Assembly: GCA_038748775.1 (NCBI GenBank)
Contig: JBCDIT010000005.1
Span: 255,100 to 319,099 of the forward strand
Length of the DNA: 64,000 bases
Direction: 5' to 3'
Source: DAIQNV01 sp038748775
GTDB lineage: Bacteria; Planctomycetota; Phycisphaerae; Phycisphaerales; UBA1924
Shown: positions 9,607 to 18,533 of the stretch, piece by piece
Layout of the letters: every line of letters begins with the position of its first letter
Position numbering within the stretch: position 1 is the first letter of the stretch
Notes under the pieces: generated by a model
Databases searched by the model: none
What the model was told of the DNA's origin: nothing
What the model saw: only the letters and a program-made list of their open reading frames with translations
Position numbers and translations under genes: made by a program

Positions 9607-9700
9607 GGGGATAATCTCAACGAGCTGGATCGGTCTTCCCGCCCTGTGTGGAGCAGGGAGCCGAATCGGCCGATGAACCCTCGCCCGCTTCTGGCGGGCG
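9607..9700 (+). promoter_or_regulatory. Possible clpX promoter and leader hairpin
   Basis: In the 250-base gap before clpX, GATAAT at 9610-9615 resembles a sigma-70 -10 element, though the -35 match is weak. Further down, CGCCCGC (9682-9688) and GCGGGCG (9694-9700) form a perfect 7-bp stem with loop TTCTG, about 62 bases before the clpX start. No U-tract follows. These are sequence patterns only. Confidence 0.3.
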
Positions 9701-9761
9701 CCCTGCGCGCAACCCGGCCGGAGTCGATAAACGACGGCCGACGACACGGAGTTCTACCAAC

Positions 9762-11225
9762 ATGCCGCACGAGCCGCTGCTCTCCAGCACCCCGACCAAC
9801 GCCACCCACAGCGCCGCCCCGTTGCCGCCATCGATGACGAACGCGCCGGGCGGCGGATCGGGCGGTTCCGATCGATCGGGAGGCGGCGGGTCTGAGGGCG
9901 GCGAAGGCAGTGGCGGGGGCCCGGGCGGGTTCCGGGGCCGCCGTGTCACGACCTGCTCGTTCTGCGGAAAGACGAGCCGCGAAGTGGGGCCCATGGTCGA
10001 GGGTCCGAACGAGGTCTACATCTGCTCGAAGTGTGTTGACCTGTGCCAGAACATCTTCCGTCAGGAGCGTCGCCGTGTTTCGAGCGTGTCGAACGCGCTC
10101 AGCAGCATCCCGAGCCCGAGCGAGATCAAGGGGTTCCTTGACCAGTACGTGATCGGGCAGCACGAAGCCAAGCGCACGCTCTCGGTTGCGGTGCACAACC
10201 ACTACAAGCGACTGCTCCACTCCGAGAGCGAAGACGAGAACCGTGTTGAGCTCGACAAGTCGAACGTCCTGCTCATCGGGCCGACCGGCTCGGGCAAGAC
10301 GCTGCTCGCCAAGACGCTCGCCCGCATGCTCAAGGTCCCGTTCGCGATCGGCGACGCGACCACGCTGACCGAAGCCGGCTACGTCGGTGAAGACGTCGAG
10401 AACCTGCTGCTCAAGCTGCTGCAGGCGGCCGACTTCGATGTCGAGAGCGCGCAGCGGGGCATCATTTACATCGACGAGCTCGACAAGATCGGCAAGACCT
10501 CGAACAACGTCAGCATCACGCGTGACGTGTCGGGCGAGGGCGTGCAGCGGTCGCTGCTCAAAATGCTCGAGGGCACACAGGCCAACGTGCCCCCGCAGGG
10601 CGGCCGCAAGCACCCCGAGCAGCAGTACATCCAGTTCGACACCAGCCAGGTACTTTTCATCGTCGGCGGCACGTTTGTCGGCCTCGAAGAGATCGTCCGT
10701 CGCCGCATCGGTCAGACCCGAATCGGCTTCGCCGCCGCGACCCCCGAGGAAGCGCCGCAGCTCGTCGGTGTCGCTCCGGAGGAGGGCGAGGGCCCGATCA
10801 CGGAAAAGGAGCGTCTGCTGCTCCAGGCCAGCAACGAGGACATTGTCGAGTTTGGCCTCATCCCCGAACTCGTCGGCCGCTTGCCGATTGTGACGCCCCT
10901 GATGCCCCTGAGCAACGAGGCCCTTGTCCAGATCCTGACCGAGCCGAAGAACGCTCTCGTGCGTCAGTACCAGCAGCTCTTCCAGTTCGAGGGTGCCAAG
11001 CTCACCTTCACCGACGATGCGCTCCGCGAACTCGCCGAGCGTGCGGCGAAGCGCGAGACCGGGGCCCGTGCCCTGCGCTCGGTGATGGAAGAGGTCATGC
11101 TCACGCTCATGTACGACCTGCCCGACCACGAGAACGAGGGCGTCGAGTACGTCATCGATCGTGAGGCTGTGGTGGAGCGTCGCCCGCTTGAGCAGCTCCG
11201 GGCGCAGAGGTCGAAGACCGCCTGA
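9762..11225 (+). CDS. clpX: ATP-dependent Clp protease ATP-binding subunit ClpX
   Basis: This 487-residue AAA+ unfoldase normally feeds substrates to ClpP. Residues 1-58 form an unusual Ser/Gly-rich extension. It is followed by the zinc-binding domain (C65, C68, C88, C91), Walker A GPTGSGKT, the pore loop GYVGEDVE, Walker B IIYIDELDKI, and a RIGFAA tripeptide loop that matches the ClpP-docking IGF motif. The ATG at 9762 was chosen over upstream in-frame starts because the extension already begins before the zinc finger. clpP is not adjacent in this window. Confidence 0.96.
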   Translation: MPHEPLLSSTPTNATHSAAPLPPSMTNAPGGGSGGSDRSGGGGSEGGEGSGGGPGGFRGRRVTTCSFCGKTSREVGPMVEGPNEVYICSKCVDLCQNIFRQERRRVSSVSNALSSIPSPSEIKGFLDQYVIGQHEAKRTLSVAVHNHYKRLLHSESEDENRVELDKSNVLLIGPTGSGKTLLAKTLARMLKVPFAIGDATTLTEAGYVGEDVENLLLKLLQAADFDVESAQRGIIYIDELDKIGKTSNNVSITRDVSGEGVQRSLLKMLEGTQANVPPQGGRKHPEQQYIQFDTSQVLFIVGGTFVGLEEIVRRRIGQTRIGFAAATPEEAPQLVGVAPEEGEGPITEKERLLLQASNEDIVEFGLIPELVGRLPIVTPLMPLSNEALVQILTEPKNALVRQYQQLFQFEGAKLTFTDDALRELAERAAKRETGARALRSVMEEVMLTLMYDLPDHENEGVEYVIDREAVVERRPLEQLRAQRSKTA

Positions 11226-11285
11226 TTCTGCCCCGCATCTGAAGCCAAGGTGAACCGTCGCTATCGCCCAGCGGTAGGTGTGGGT

Positions 11286-12827
11286 ATGCATCCAGAGTTC
11301 AAACGCCGCGTCGCGGTCCTCACGTCCGTGGCGGTGGTCACGGTCGTAAGCCTCTGCTCGAACGCTTCCCAGCGTCGATGGCCCGGGTTCTCCGATGAAG
11401 TGATCTCGGCGGGCCGCTCCTCGGCCGTGTCGGCGAGGGGCATCGAATACGAGGTGAGCACCCACTGGTCGCGTCTCGAACGAGCGTTCCTCGAGAAGAT
11501 ACGGGACGCCGGCGAGACCGGTCCGCGAGGCTGGGTCGAGGTCTTGGGCGCTTTCAATGGGAAGGACTCGGAGCGCGTCCTGCGGTGGATGATCTCGTCG
11601 GGCGATCGCCCGGATCCGGGAGCGGTTCGTGCGCTTCACGCCCGAGGGGTTCAGGTGTTGCAGCATCAACTCGAACGCCTCACCGCCTGGGAGCGGTTGT
11701 ACGTATTGGTCGAGTACCGTGATCCGCGAGCGGTCAAAGCGGCATTCAACGTCGCTGGGTTGCCTTCAACTCAGTTCTCGAGCGCGGAGGTCAAAGCGGC
11801 GAGGGCCGGCCGAGCCCTGGCTTCCATGAAGCCGATCATCGGGCAACAGCTCCGAACTGAAATCAGCAACCGCATCGTCGACGGACAGTCAAAGCCGGAA
11901 TTTGTGATGCTGCTGACAGCCATCATCAACAACCCGGTGCCCGCGGACGCACCGATACTCCGGAGCGTACTGGAGCGGTCTGCATCCGATCGGGTCGAGA
12001 TGCTCGCCGCGATCGGTCTTGCACATCTCGGAAAGCAGGATGTCGCACCGATACTCGCTAAGCACGCCGAACGGGTCGTTCGCGGCGAAAGCACGGTTGG
12101 CAATTCGGTTTGGACCTTCTTCGATCTGTCGGAGTCGCGACGTCAACGCCTCTTGATGCGGCGGGGCCCATCTTGGGTGCAGCCTGCGTTACCTGGGGCT
12201 GGCCTATGGCTAGGCTCGCCCACCCCGCTGTCCCCTGTCGAATCCGACGCGGTACTCGTTGGTCGAGCCTTACGGCGCGTCGGAGATCATTCCGTCGTCC
12301 CGCTCGCGCTCACCCTGTTGATAGAGCTCCGGCAACCGATCGTCGGCAGCTCCTTGGAGTTCATCGCCGCTTCGACCGGTAGCGGCACGATTGATCTCGT
12401 TGAATCAGCACTCGCGGAACACCCGGTGGCGCTGAAGCAAGCACGCAATCTATACAGAAATACGCTTCGGCACGGGGTGGATGGCAACGCCGCGGTCCGG
12501 CTCGAATCGGCTCGAAGCCTGGCATTTGGCGCCGATCCGTACCTCGGGCATGCGCCTGTTCAATCGGCGCTGGCAGATCGACTCGTTGAGGCGAGTCGCT
12601 TGGAGTGGGAACGTCCTGCTCGCCCAATCGCACAGATTGCGGAGTCACTTGCGCTCCTCGACGACCCGCGGGCCATCGACGTCGTTGGTGATGATTCGCT
12701 CCTTCTGAGCCATATCGCTTGGTCGATCCCGGGCGGACCGCCCCGATCGAACCTGCACGATGGGTTGAAGTTCAATCGCGTCGAAGATGCGATGGCGTTG
12801 AGTGCGTGGCTTTCGTCGAACCGGTGA
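11286..12827 (+). CDS. Membrane-anchored helical-repeat (HEAT-like) protein
   Basis: This protein of about 513 residues has an N-terminal hydrophobic segment (VAVLTSVAVVTVVSLC) that is a signal peptide or anchor. A long alpha-helical region follows with HEAT-like pairs such as RVEMLAAIGLAHLGKQDVAPIL and PIAQIAESLALLDDPRAIDVV. HEAT-like repeats usually mediate protein contacts. An in-frame GTG at 11250 is an alternative start. It converges on the sulfotransferase-like gene, whose stop lies 6 bases away. The function is unknown. Confidence 0.7.
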   Translation: MHPEFKRRVAVLTSVAVVTVVSLCSNASQRRWPGFSDEVISAGRSSAVSARGIEYEVSTHWSRLERAFLEKIRDAGETGPRGWVEVLGAFNGKDSERVLRWMISSGDRPDPGAVRALHARGVQVLQHQLERLTAWERLYVLVEYRDPRAVKAAFNVAGLPSTQFSSAEVKAARAGRALASMKPIIGQQLRTEISNRIVDGQSKPEFVMLLTAIINNPVPADAPILRSVLERSASDRVEMLAAIGLAHLGKQDVAPILAKHAERVVRGESTVGNSVWTFFDLSESRRQRLLMRRGPSWVQPALPGAGLWLGSPTPLSPVESDAVLVGRALRRVGDHSVVPLALTLLIELRQPIVGSSLEFIAASTGSGTIDLVESALAEHPVALKQARNLYRNTLRHGVDGNAAVRLESARSLAFGADPYLGHAPVQSALADRLVEASRLEWERPARPIAQIAESLALLDDPRAIDVVGDDSLLLSHIAWSIPGGPPRSNLHDGLKFNRVEDAMALSAWLSSNR

Positions 12828-12833
12828 GCGTGG

Positions 12834-13598
12834 TCATGATGCGGTCTTGTAGATCTGTTCGAGATCGGACGTGTCATCACCAAACCCGAGGGCCTCGTTC
12901 GCGTCGGTTCCGCCGAGATCTTGAAACATCCGTTCAGCGTCTTCTGACCAAGCGTCTTCGAATCCGAATGACTCGTTGCTCTTGGTCGGGGTCCAAGTAT
13001 CGAGCGTCTTGTGCAGCAGATCGGCCGCATCGTTGACTCGAACGCCCAACCCGCTTGCGATTCGCGTCACCCCAGAACCGTCGATGGCTTTGATCTCCTG
13101 CGTCGTGAGCCCGATCACACCGGGCAGACCAAGCCACCCAGCGATTCCTCGTGCGGTTTCGACGTGGTTCGCGCCCCACGTCTTCATTGCGACCACGAGC
13201 GCCGGCCGGAGCCCGCCTGAGAGGTCCAAACTCTCCGGTTCCTTCTCGACGAAGACCCGAAATCGCGACACCATGCTCGCTCGCAGTTCGCGACGGGCGT
13301 GAACGACTTTGAACGGTGCGAACGCGGCCTTTGTTCGATCCGTGCAGGCAAGATGCCCGGCCGCGAACTCGCCCGAGCGTACGAGCTTCACTGATTGTTC
13401 GATCGGGCACTCGACGAAGACGTCGGGGCTCGTGTTTCGCTTGCCCTTGACGAAACGCTCTCGATCGTAGGCGTCCAGGGAGTCCGGTCGGAGATGGAAG
13501 AACGTCTGATGGAACCCGAGCCGGCGGAGGATCTCGCCGACGAGGTAGGTGCCCGACTTGGGAAGACTCAGAACGACGACGCGAGGGCGGGTCAGCAT
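12834..13598 (-). CDS. Sulfotransferase-like protein
   Basis: This 254-residue protein opens with VVVLSLPKSGTYLVGEILRRLGF, the 5'-phosphosulfate-binding loop (PKSGT) of PAPS-dependent sulfotransferases. A later VVHARRELRASMVSRF segment resembles the 3'-phosphate-binding region (normally RNPRD). Length fits a single-domain enzyme. No signal peptide is seen, so it would act in the cytoplasm. It lies downstream of the ParA-type pair on the same strand, 61 bases away. The acceptor is unknown. A second, unrelated sulfotransferase is at 38581-39420. Confidence 0.72.
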   Translation of the reverse strand: MLTRPRVVVLSLPKSGTYLVGEILRRLGFHQTFFHLRPDSLDAYDRERFVKGKRNTSPDVFVECPIEQSVKLVRSGEFAAGHLACTDRTKAAFAPFKVVHARRELRASMVSRFRVFVEKEPESLDLSGGLRPALVVAMKTWGANHVETARGIAGWLGLPGVIGLTTQEIKAIDGSGVTRIASGLGVRVNDAADLLHKTLDTWTPTKSNESFGFEDAWSEDAERMFQDLGGTDANEALGFGDDTSDLEQIYKTAS

Positions 13599-13659
13599 GC
13601 AATTCGCATCGGTGTACCCGGGTAGGAGACTCCAGATTTCGGGTACCGGCGTGCAGTGC

Positions 13660-15051
13660 TCAATTCAACGGGTCGCACACCCAGACGTCGCCGCCGGGCG
13701 TAGGAACGCGGCGGAGCAGATGAGTGCGGACGTCGCTATCGCCCAGTTGACGCAACTCTCGGGCATCATCGCCGCAGACGTGGACGGCGCAGCCATGTTC
13801 GAGGCGTTCCATATCGAGCTTGGGCTCGATCCGGCAGATCAGGCCCCGGTGTGTCTTCGCCCACGCGCCGGCCGACATCGCGGCGTCGAGTCCCTCGCGT
13901 CCGAACCGGGTGATCGCGTGCAGGCCTCCTGCGGCGTCTCGGGCGAACGAGATCTCCGGCGCTGACGGGCAGTCGATGTCGACGGGGCTGAGCCCCTCGA
14001 TGAGCGTCGCGAGATCGGGCTTCGAGCCAGTCGTGAGCGAACGTTCCCCGCCGACCGGTTCGACGAAGCTCAAGGCCGACGTGGCTTGCAGAGGCGGGGC
14101 AGATGCGGGAGGCACGCCCGGTGTTGGCGACGGAGTGGAGATTGGTGCTCGCCCGGGCGATGGTTCTGAGGTTGGTTCTGGCGCGGTCGAAGCCGGCGAC
14201 GTTGGCTGACTTTCGACGGAGGGCGAATCGGCCGGGGACCCCGGGGCGACGCCTCCGCCGCGAATGGTCTCGATGAGCTGTTCGACGCCGGTCGTGCCTT
14301 CCCAGCGTCCGATGACGGACGCGTTCGTAGAGCCGGCCTTCGACACAACCGGGCCAGCGACGAGTTCACGACCGAGGAATCGGTGCGTGGCTTCGCGCAA
14401 GCGTCGGACGGTGAACTTGGCTCGCTCGACGTCGCAGCCAGCGATGGCCACCGCGAGTTCCGGGCCTTCACCATCTCCGAGGCGCCGATCGAGTTCCGCG
14501 GCCAGACCTTTGAGCAGCCGGTAGCAGGCGATGACGGCCGGGTCATCGGCGCCTGTGAGGATCGTGATGCGATCGATGGCTGGGATCTTGTCTGAACCGT
14601 GCCCGCCGCAGGCTTCCATGAGAGCCGGCTGGTCGACCTCGTCGACACGAAGCACCCACCACGCGAAGTGGTCGTCGGTCATCGTGCCGTGGCGTTCGAC
14701 GTCGGCGCCGCCTCGTGTGAGACGGACCAATCCCACCGACGACGTTTCGTCTTTGGCAAGCGAGGATGCGTACTGACGCACCCACAGTGATGCCCGCACC
14801 GGGAGGTGGCCCAACAGCAACGCCTCGATCCTGGCACGGCCCATCGGCGGAAGGGTTGGCGCCGGACCGACGCGAGACCCGGAAAGAGGGGTAGCTTCTG
14901 AAGATGATTCTGGTTCGGACTGTGTTCCGGGTCCTATGAAAAGTTCGGCGAGTTCGTCATGGACGAGATCTTCTTCATAGGGGCCTGGCTCACCGGTCAG
15001 TGTGAGACCACGACCGCCCGAATCGGGCCACTGCGTGTCGGCGCCATCCAT
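13660..15051 (-). CDS. Degenerate MinD/FlhG-fold protein, partner of the ParA-CBM48 gene
   Basis: This 463-residue protein has three parts. Residues about 70-265 look like a MinD/FlhG-class fold. Where the P-loop should be (81-88) the sequence is GHLPVRAS, without the Walker A lysines. ITILTGADDPAVIACYRLLKGLA (163-184) aligns by eye with the MinD 'TTPEPTSLTDAYALIK' segment. RRLREATHRFLG (216-227) aligns with the late helix. A Pro/Ser-rich linker covers about 268-335, and a C-terminal domain of about 125 residues follows (CAVHVCGDDARELRQLG). It starts 68 bases after the ParA-CBM48 stop, same strand, so the two likely work together. The fold assignment is my inference; the gene itself is secure. 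Confidence 0.72.
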   Translation of the reverse strand: MDGADTQWPDSGGRGLTLTGEPGPYEEDLVHDELAELFIGPGTQSEPESSSEATPLSGSRVGPAPTLPPMGRARIEALLLGHLPVRASLWVRQYASSLAKDETSSVGLVRLTRGGADVERHGTMTDDHFAWWVLRVDEVDQPALMEACGGHGSDKIPAIDRITILTGADDPAVIACYRLLKGLAAELDRRLGDGEGPELAVAIAGCDVERAKFTVRRLREATHRFLGRELVAGPVVSKAGSTNASVIGRWEGTTGVEQLIETIRGGGVAPGSPADSPSVESQPTSPASTAPEPTSEPSPGRAPISTPSPTPGVPPASAPPLQATSALSFVEPVGGERSLTTGSKPDLATLIEGLSPVDIDCPSAPEISFARDAAGGLHAITRFGREGLDAAMSAGAWAKTHRGLICRIEPKLDMERLEHGCAVHVCGDDARELRQLGDSDVRTHLLRRVPTPGGDVWVCDPLN

Positions 15052-15118
15052 CTTCCTCGGGCCTCCCCGGCCCCAAGACTTCGCGTCCGCAGTCGGGCGT
15101 CCTGCCCGCCGCGACGGG

Positions 15119-16741
15119 TTAGCCTTCGGGGTCGGTCACACGGATCAGGCTGTTCAACCCACCGAACTCGTTCGGGGTGGTGGTGCTGTTGTGGGGATCG
15201 GGTGACCACACGCCGTCAATGATGAGGCGGTAGGAATGGTCACCGGCGTGCATCTCGATGCTCAGTTCGTGAACGCCGAGTGCTTCGTTCTTACGCATCG
15301 GGTGGCTGTCCGCATTCCAACCATTGAAAGCCCCGGCGATGCAGATCTGCCGGCCAAGCGTGGCCGGCTGGACGAACAGCACACGTCGGCCGCTGGCGCG
15401 GGCGCCGAACAGGCGTTCGACCGACTTTGGCGGCGTCGGGAGCGGGGCATCCTCGACGAGTTGTAGCGGGCCGGCCTGAGCCTTGATGACGGCCGGACGG
15501 GTCGGCTCCGAGTCAACGGTCTTTTCTTGGAGCGCTTTGGTGCGTCGGAACAGGTCATCGATGCGGCTGAGCGTTTCATCGCTCAGCGCCGCCGATGTCC
15601 CGTTCTGTGGCTTGACGACCGGGTCGGGTGCAACAACCGCGGTCGGGGTGGTCGTGGTGACGGGAGATGGCGCGGTCATGACCGCGGTCCCGGTCGGTGC
15701 GGAACCAGAAACTGATTCGGGCGATGGCGTTCGAGCGGCTTCGACCCTCGACGTTGGGAAGCCCGGCGTTGGCTCGCCGGCGTCGCGTCCCGGGGTGCCT
15801 CGGCGAGCGGTCCTCGGCGCGGTCGGGAGGGAGCGCTGCAAGACCTCGATCGTCGGAAGATCCGCGGCATCGATCGCGTCTTCGTCCGGCTCAAGACCGG
15901 TGCGCTCGATCAGGTAGTCGCCGAGCCGGAGGTAGTCCTCAGCACCGACGCTCTCGGGCGCGTACTCGATCGCCGGCTGACCAAAGCTCGATGCTTCTTT
16001 CAGCACCGGATCGAGACGGATCGTGCAAGGGGTTACCGCGTGACCGAACCGCTCACGCAGTTCGCTGAGCAGATCACGGGCGAGCGTGCTGGTTGGGTCG
16101 TGGATCGTTGGGAGGAACCGGGCTGTTTGGCGGGTGCCGAGCCGGCGGCTCAGACTTCGAAGTGTGGCAGCTTGCTTGCTGGCCCCCTGAAGGCTGAAGT
16201 AGCTCGTTTCGACTGGGATGATGACCTCTTGGGCGGCGGTGAGCGCGTTGTAGGTGAGCAGGCCGATCGCCGGTGAACAGTCGATGACGCAGACGTCATA
16301 GTGTCGGCCTGCCTCATCGGTAAGTCGCTTGAGGGCCAGGCTGAGCCGACGTTCGCAACTCGGAAGTGTCGCGAGCACGCCGCGGGCGGCTTCCATAGCC
16401 GCAAGCTTGGTTCGGCTGGGGAGCAGGTCAAGGTCGGTTATCACCCGCCAGAGCAAGCGGTTCGGATCGAGCGGCCTCGTCTCGGGCAGAGCGAGGAGGT
16501 CGCTCACGTCGCGTTCGATCCGATCCTCGGGGATGGCCAGCCCGGCCGCGCAGTGCGACTGGGGGTCCAAGTCGACGAGGAGGGTCTTGAGTCCCTTGCG
16601 AGCGAAGACCGCCGCGAGGTTGATCGCGGTGGTGGTCTTCCCGCAGCCGCCCTTCTGGTTGATGATCGCCAGCGTGCGCACGCGTTGCCCTTCGACTGAG
16701 ATCTGTTGGCAACACCGACCCGAGCTCGACGCCCCCAGCAT
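15119..16741 (-). CDS. ParA/MinD-family ATPase fused to a C-terminal CBM48 glycogen-binding module
   Basis: This 540-residue protein begins with a complete ParA ATPase: deviant Walker A INQKGGCGKTT, Walker A' LLVDLDPQ, Walker B VCVIDCSPAIGLL, and the downstream IEYAPESVGAEDYLRLGDYL segment. A long Pro/Thr/Ser-rich linker follows. Residues about 452-540 (DNA 15122-15388) form an AMPK/isoamylase-type CBM48: IAGAFNGWNADSHPM, HSYRLIIDGVWSPDP, TPNEFGGLNSLIRV. The two Trp and the late Asn match AMPK-beta glycogen-binding residues. ParA proteins position DNA or protein cargo on the nucleoid; CBM48 binds alpha-glucans. GTG at 16681, preceded by GAAGGG, is an alternative start that would begin right at the ATPase domain. 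Confidence 0.92.
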   Translation of the reverse strand: MLGASSSGRCCQQISVEGQRVRTLAIINQKGGCGKTTTAINLAAVFARKGLKTLLVDLDPQSHCAAGLAIPEDRIERDVSDLLALPETRPLDPNRLLWRVITDLDLLPSRTKLAAMEAARGVLATLPSCERRLSLALKRLTDEAGRHYDVCVIDCSPAIGLLTYNALTAAQEVIIPVETSYFSLQGASKQAATLRSLSRRLGTRQTARFLPTIHDPTSTLARDLLSELRERFGHAVTPCTIRLDPVLKEASSFGQPAIEYAPESVGAEDYLRLGDYLIERTGLEPDEDAIDAADLPTIEVLQRSLPTAPRTARRGTPGRDAGEPTPGFPTSRVEAARTPSPESVSGSAPTGTAVMTAPSPVTTTTPTAVVAPDPVVKPQNGTSAALSDETLSRIDDLFRRTKALQEKTVDSEPTRPAVIKAQAGPLQLVEDAPLPTPPKSVERLFGARASGRRVLFVQPATLGRQICIAGAFNGWNADSHPMRKNEALGVHELSIEMHAGDHSYRLIIDGVWSPDPHNSTTTPNEFGGLNSLIRVTDPEG

Positions 16742-16852
16742 CGATGCCGCCTCTTGGAGACTTGGGGTTATCGGATTTGGTCGGTCGAGACCTGCAACAT
16801 CCGCGCGGATTCGGATGGTTATCGCCCCTAGGGCGGGTCAGGACACCCCCTT

Positions 16853-18031
16853 TCAGGCCCTGATGACGTTCCAGCCGGCGATCACGTGTGCTTCATCCGG
16901 CGCGTCGACGACACGGCATGAACCCGGCCCGTCCGGGAGGACGAGGCGGAGATGACCTGCTCGGACTTTCTTGTCGTCGCGCATCGCGTCGAGCAGAGTC
17001 GGGGCGTCGGGAAGGCCGTCGACGGAGGTCGGCAGTCCGGCCGCCGCGATGTCGTCCCGGAGGCGGCCCGCGAGCGTTTCGTCGACAAGGCCCATCGACG
17101 CGCTGGCATAGGCGGCGGCGACCACTCCCAAGGCCACGGCTTCGCCGTGCTGCAGCGGGGCGTTCTCGGCAGAGCCGGTCGGGGAAAGGTGTCCCATCGG
17201 TTCGATCGCGTGCCCGAACGTGTGCCCGAGGTTCAAGAGGGCTCGCCCGCCGGTCGCGGCGGTTTCGCGCTCGTCGCTCGCGACGATCGAGGCTTTGACC
17301 GCGACGTTCCTGGCGACGAGTTCGGTGAGCGCGGCGTGATCTCTGCTGAGCAGGCGGGGGAGTGCCCCTCGGGTCCAAGCCCCGAGTTCGGCGTCGGCGA
17401 AACCGCCGAGCGCCCCATGCTTGACGCATTCGGCGAGCCCGCAGCGCAGCACGCGATGCTCAAGCGAGTCGAGTAGCGCGACGTCGGCCAAGACGATCGA
17501 CGGTTGCCAAAACGCCCCGGCCATGTTTTTGACGAGCCGAGGCCCGGTGGGCGTGTCGATGTTCAGGTTGACCCCCGTCTTACCTCCGACCGACGCGTCC
17601 ACCATCGCGAGCAGGGTGGTCGGACATTGGATGATCGGGACGCCTCGTCGGTAGCTCGCCGCGGCGTAACCGGCGATGTCGCCGACGATTCCACCGCCGA
17701 CGGCGATGACCGGATCAGCACGCTCGAGCCGCGCTTCGGCGATCCGATTGAGCAGACGCCCGAGGGTGGCCAGTGATTTGACGCGCTCCGACGGCTCGAT
17801 GAGCTCGATGAAAACCTCAAGGCCACCTGAGGCGATAGCGTCGGCGATGCGGTCGCGGTCCGCCCGGGGCACTCCGCTGTCAAAAACGAGCATCGCCCTC
17901 GACGGGGCGTCACCGACGAGGCTCGGTGTGTTCGAGAGGATCTCCGACGCGATGCCCGGGCCGATCCTGACGTCGTAGGCCCGGCGGGGGCTCGGCCCGA
18001 TCGAAACATCGATGACCCGGGAGTTACTCAT
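16853..18031 (-). CDS. aroB: 3-dehydroquinate synthase
   Basis: This enzyme of about 392 residues converts DAHP to 3-dehydroquinate, step two of the shikimate pathway, using NAD and a divalent metal. The NAD-binding stretch is clear (AVGGGIVGDIAGYAAASYRRG, PTTLLAMVDASVGGKTGVN). Metal-ligand regions include LRCGLAECVKHG, LNLGHTFGHAIEPMG and LQHGEAVALG. The ATG at 18031 (MSNSRVIDVSIG) overlaps the end of rsfS by 8 bases; a longer in-frame start lies inside rsfS and is unlikely. Confidence 0.96.
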   Translation of the reverse strand: MSNSRVIDVSIGPSPRRAYDVRIGPGIASEILSNTPSLVGDAPSRAMLVFDSGVPRADRDRIADAIASGGLEVFIELIEPSERVKSLATLGRLLNRIAEARLERADPVIAVGGGIVGDIAGYAAASYRRGVPIIQCPTTLLAMVDASVGGKTGVNLNIDTPTGPRLVKNMAGAFWQPSIVLADVALLDSLEHRVLRCGLAECVKHGALGGFADAELGAWTRGALPRLLSRDHAALTELVARNVAVKASIVASDERETAATGGRALLNLGHTFGHAIEPMGHLSPTGSAENAPLQHGEAVALGVVAAAYASASMGLVDETLAGRLRDDIAAAGLPTSVDGLPDAPTLLDAMRDDKKVRAGHLRLVLPDGPGSCRVVDAPDEAHVIAGWNVIRA

Positions 18032-18524
18032 CGGGTGATTCTTCTTCGCCGAGCGCATCACCGGCGCGGCGCCACGACACCCGCTCGGCGTCACCCCACA
18101 TCATTTCGAGGTCGTAGTAGGCCCGGGTGTTCGGCTCGAAGAGATGGACGACGACGTCGACAAAATCGGCGAGGAGCCAGGTCGACCGGTCATCGCTCGA
18201 TGTCTTGAAACTCGGCCAGCCCCTGCCCTCGCCCAACTCTTTGACGTTGTCGAGCGCTGAGTTCATTTGCCGGTCGGACGTGCCTGAGGCGACGACGATG
18301 TAGTCCGTGACCTCGCTGAGGGCACGCACGTCGAGCACCACGACGTGTTCGCACTTGTCGTCGCGGAGCAGTCTGGCGCAGTCCACGGCCAGCTCCCGGG
18401 TCTGAGACTCATCGCCCAGGCTCTTGCTGAGCCTTGCTCGCTCCGTGGGCTCGGCGCGGGTGTTCCGCATCTGATCGTCGTATTCGGCCGGGCTCTCGGC
18501 GCGGCTTGGGTCCGGTGCAGTCAT
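18024..18524 (-). CDS. rsfS: Ribosomal silencing factor RsfS
   Basis: This 166-residue protein belongs to the RsfS/Iojap family, which binds ribosomal protein L14 and blocks subunit joining when nutrients are scarce. Family signatures are present: VVLDVRALSEVTDYIVVASGTSDRQ, WLLADFVDVVVHLF and RAYYDLEMMWGDAE. The N-terminal ~40 residues are a polar extension not usual in the family. It overlaps aroB by 8 bases and follows a methyltransferase gene on the same strand by 9 bases, so it is probably in one operon. Confidence 0.95.
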   Translation of the reverse strand: MTAPDPSRAESPAEYDDQMRNTRAEPTERARLSKSLGDESQTRELAVDCARLLRDDKCEHVVVLDVRALSEVTDYIVVASGTSDRQMNSALDNVKELGEGRGWPSFKTSSDDRSTWLLADFVDVVVHLFEPNTRAYYDLEMMWGDAERVSWRRAGDALGEEESPDE

Positions 18525-18533
18525 TGCGCAAGC

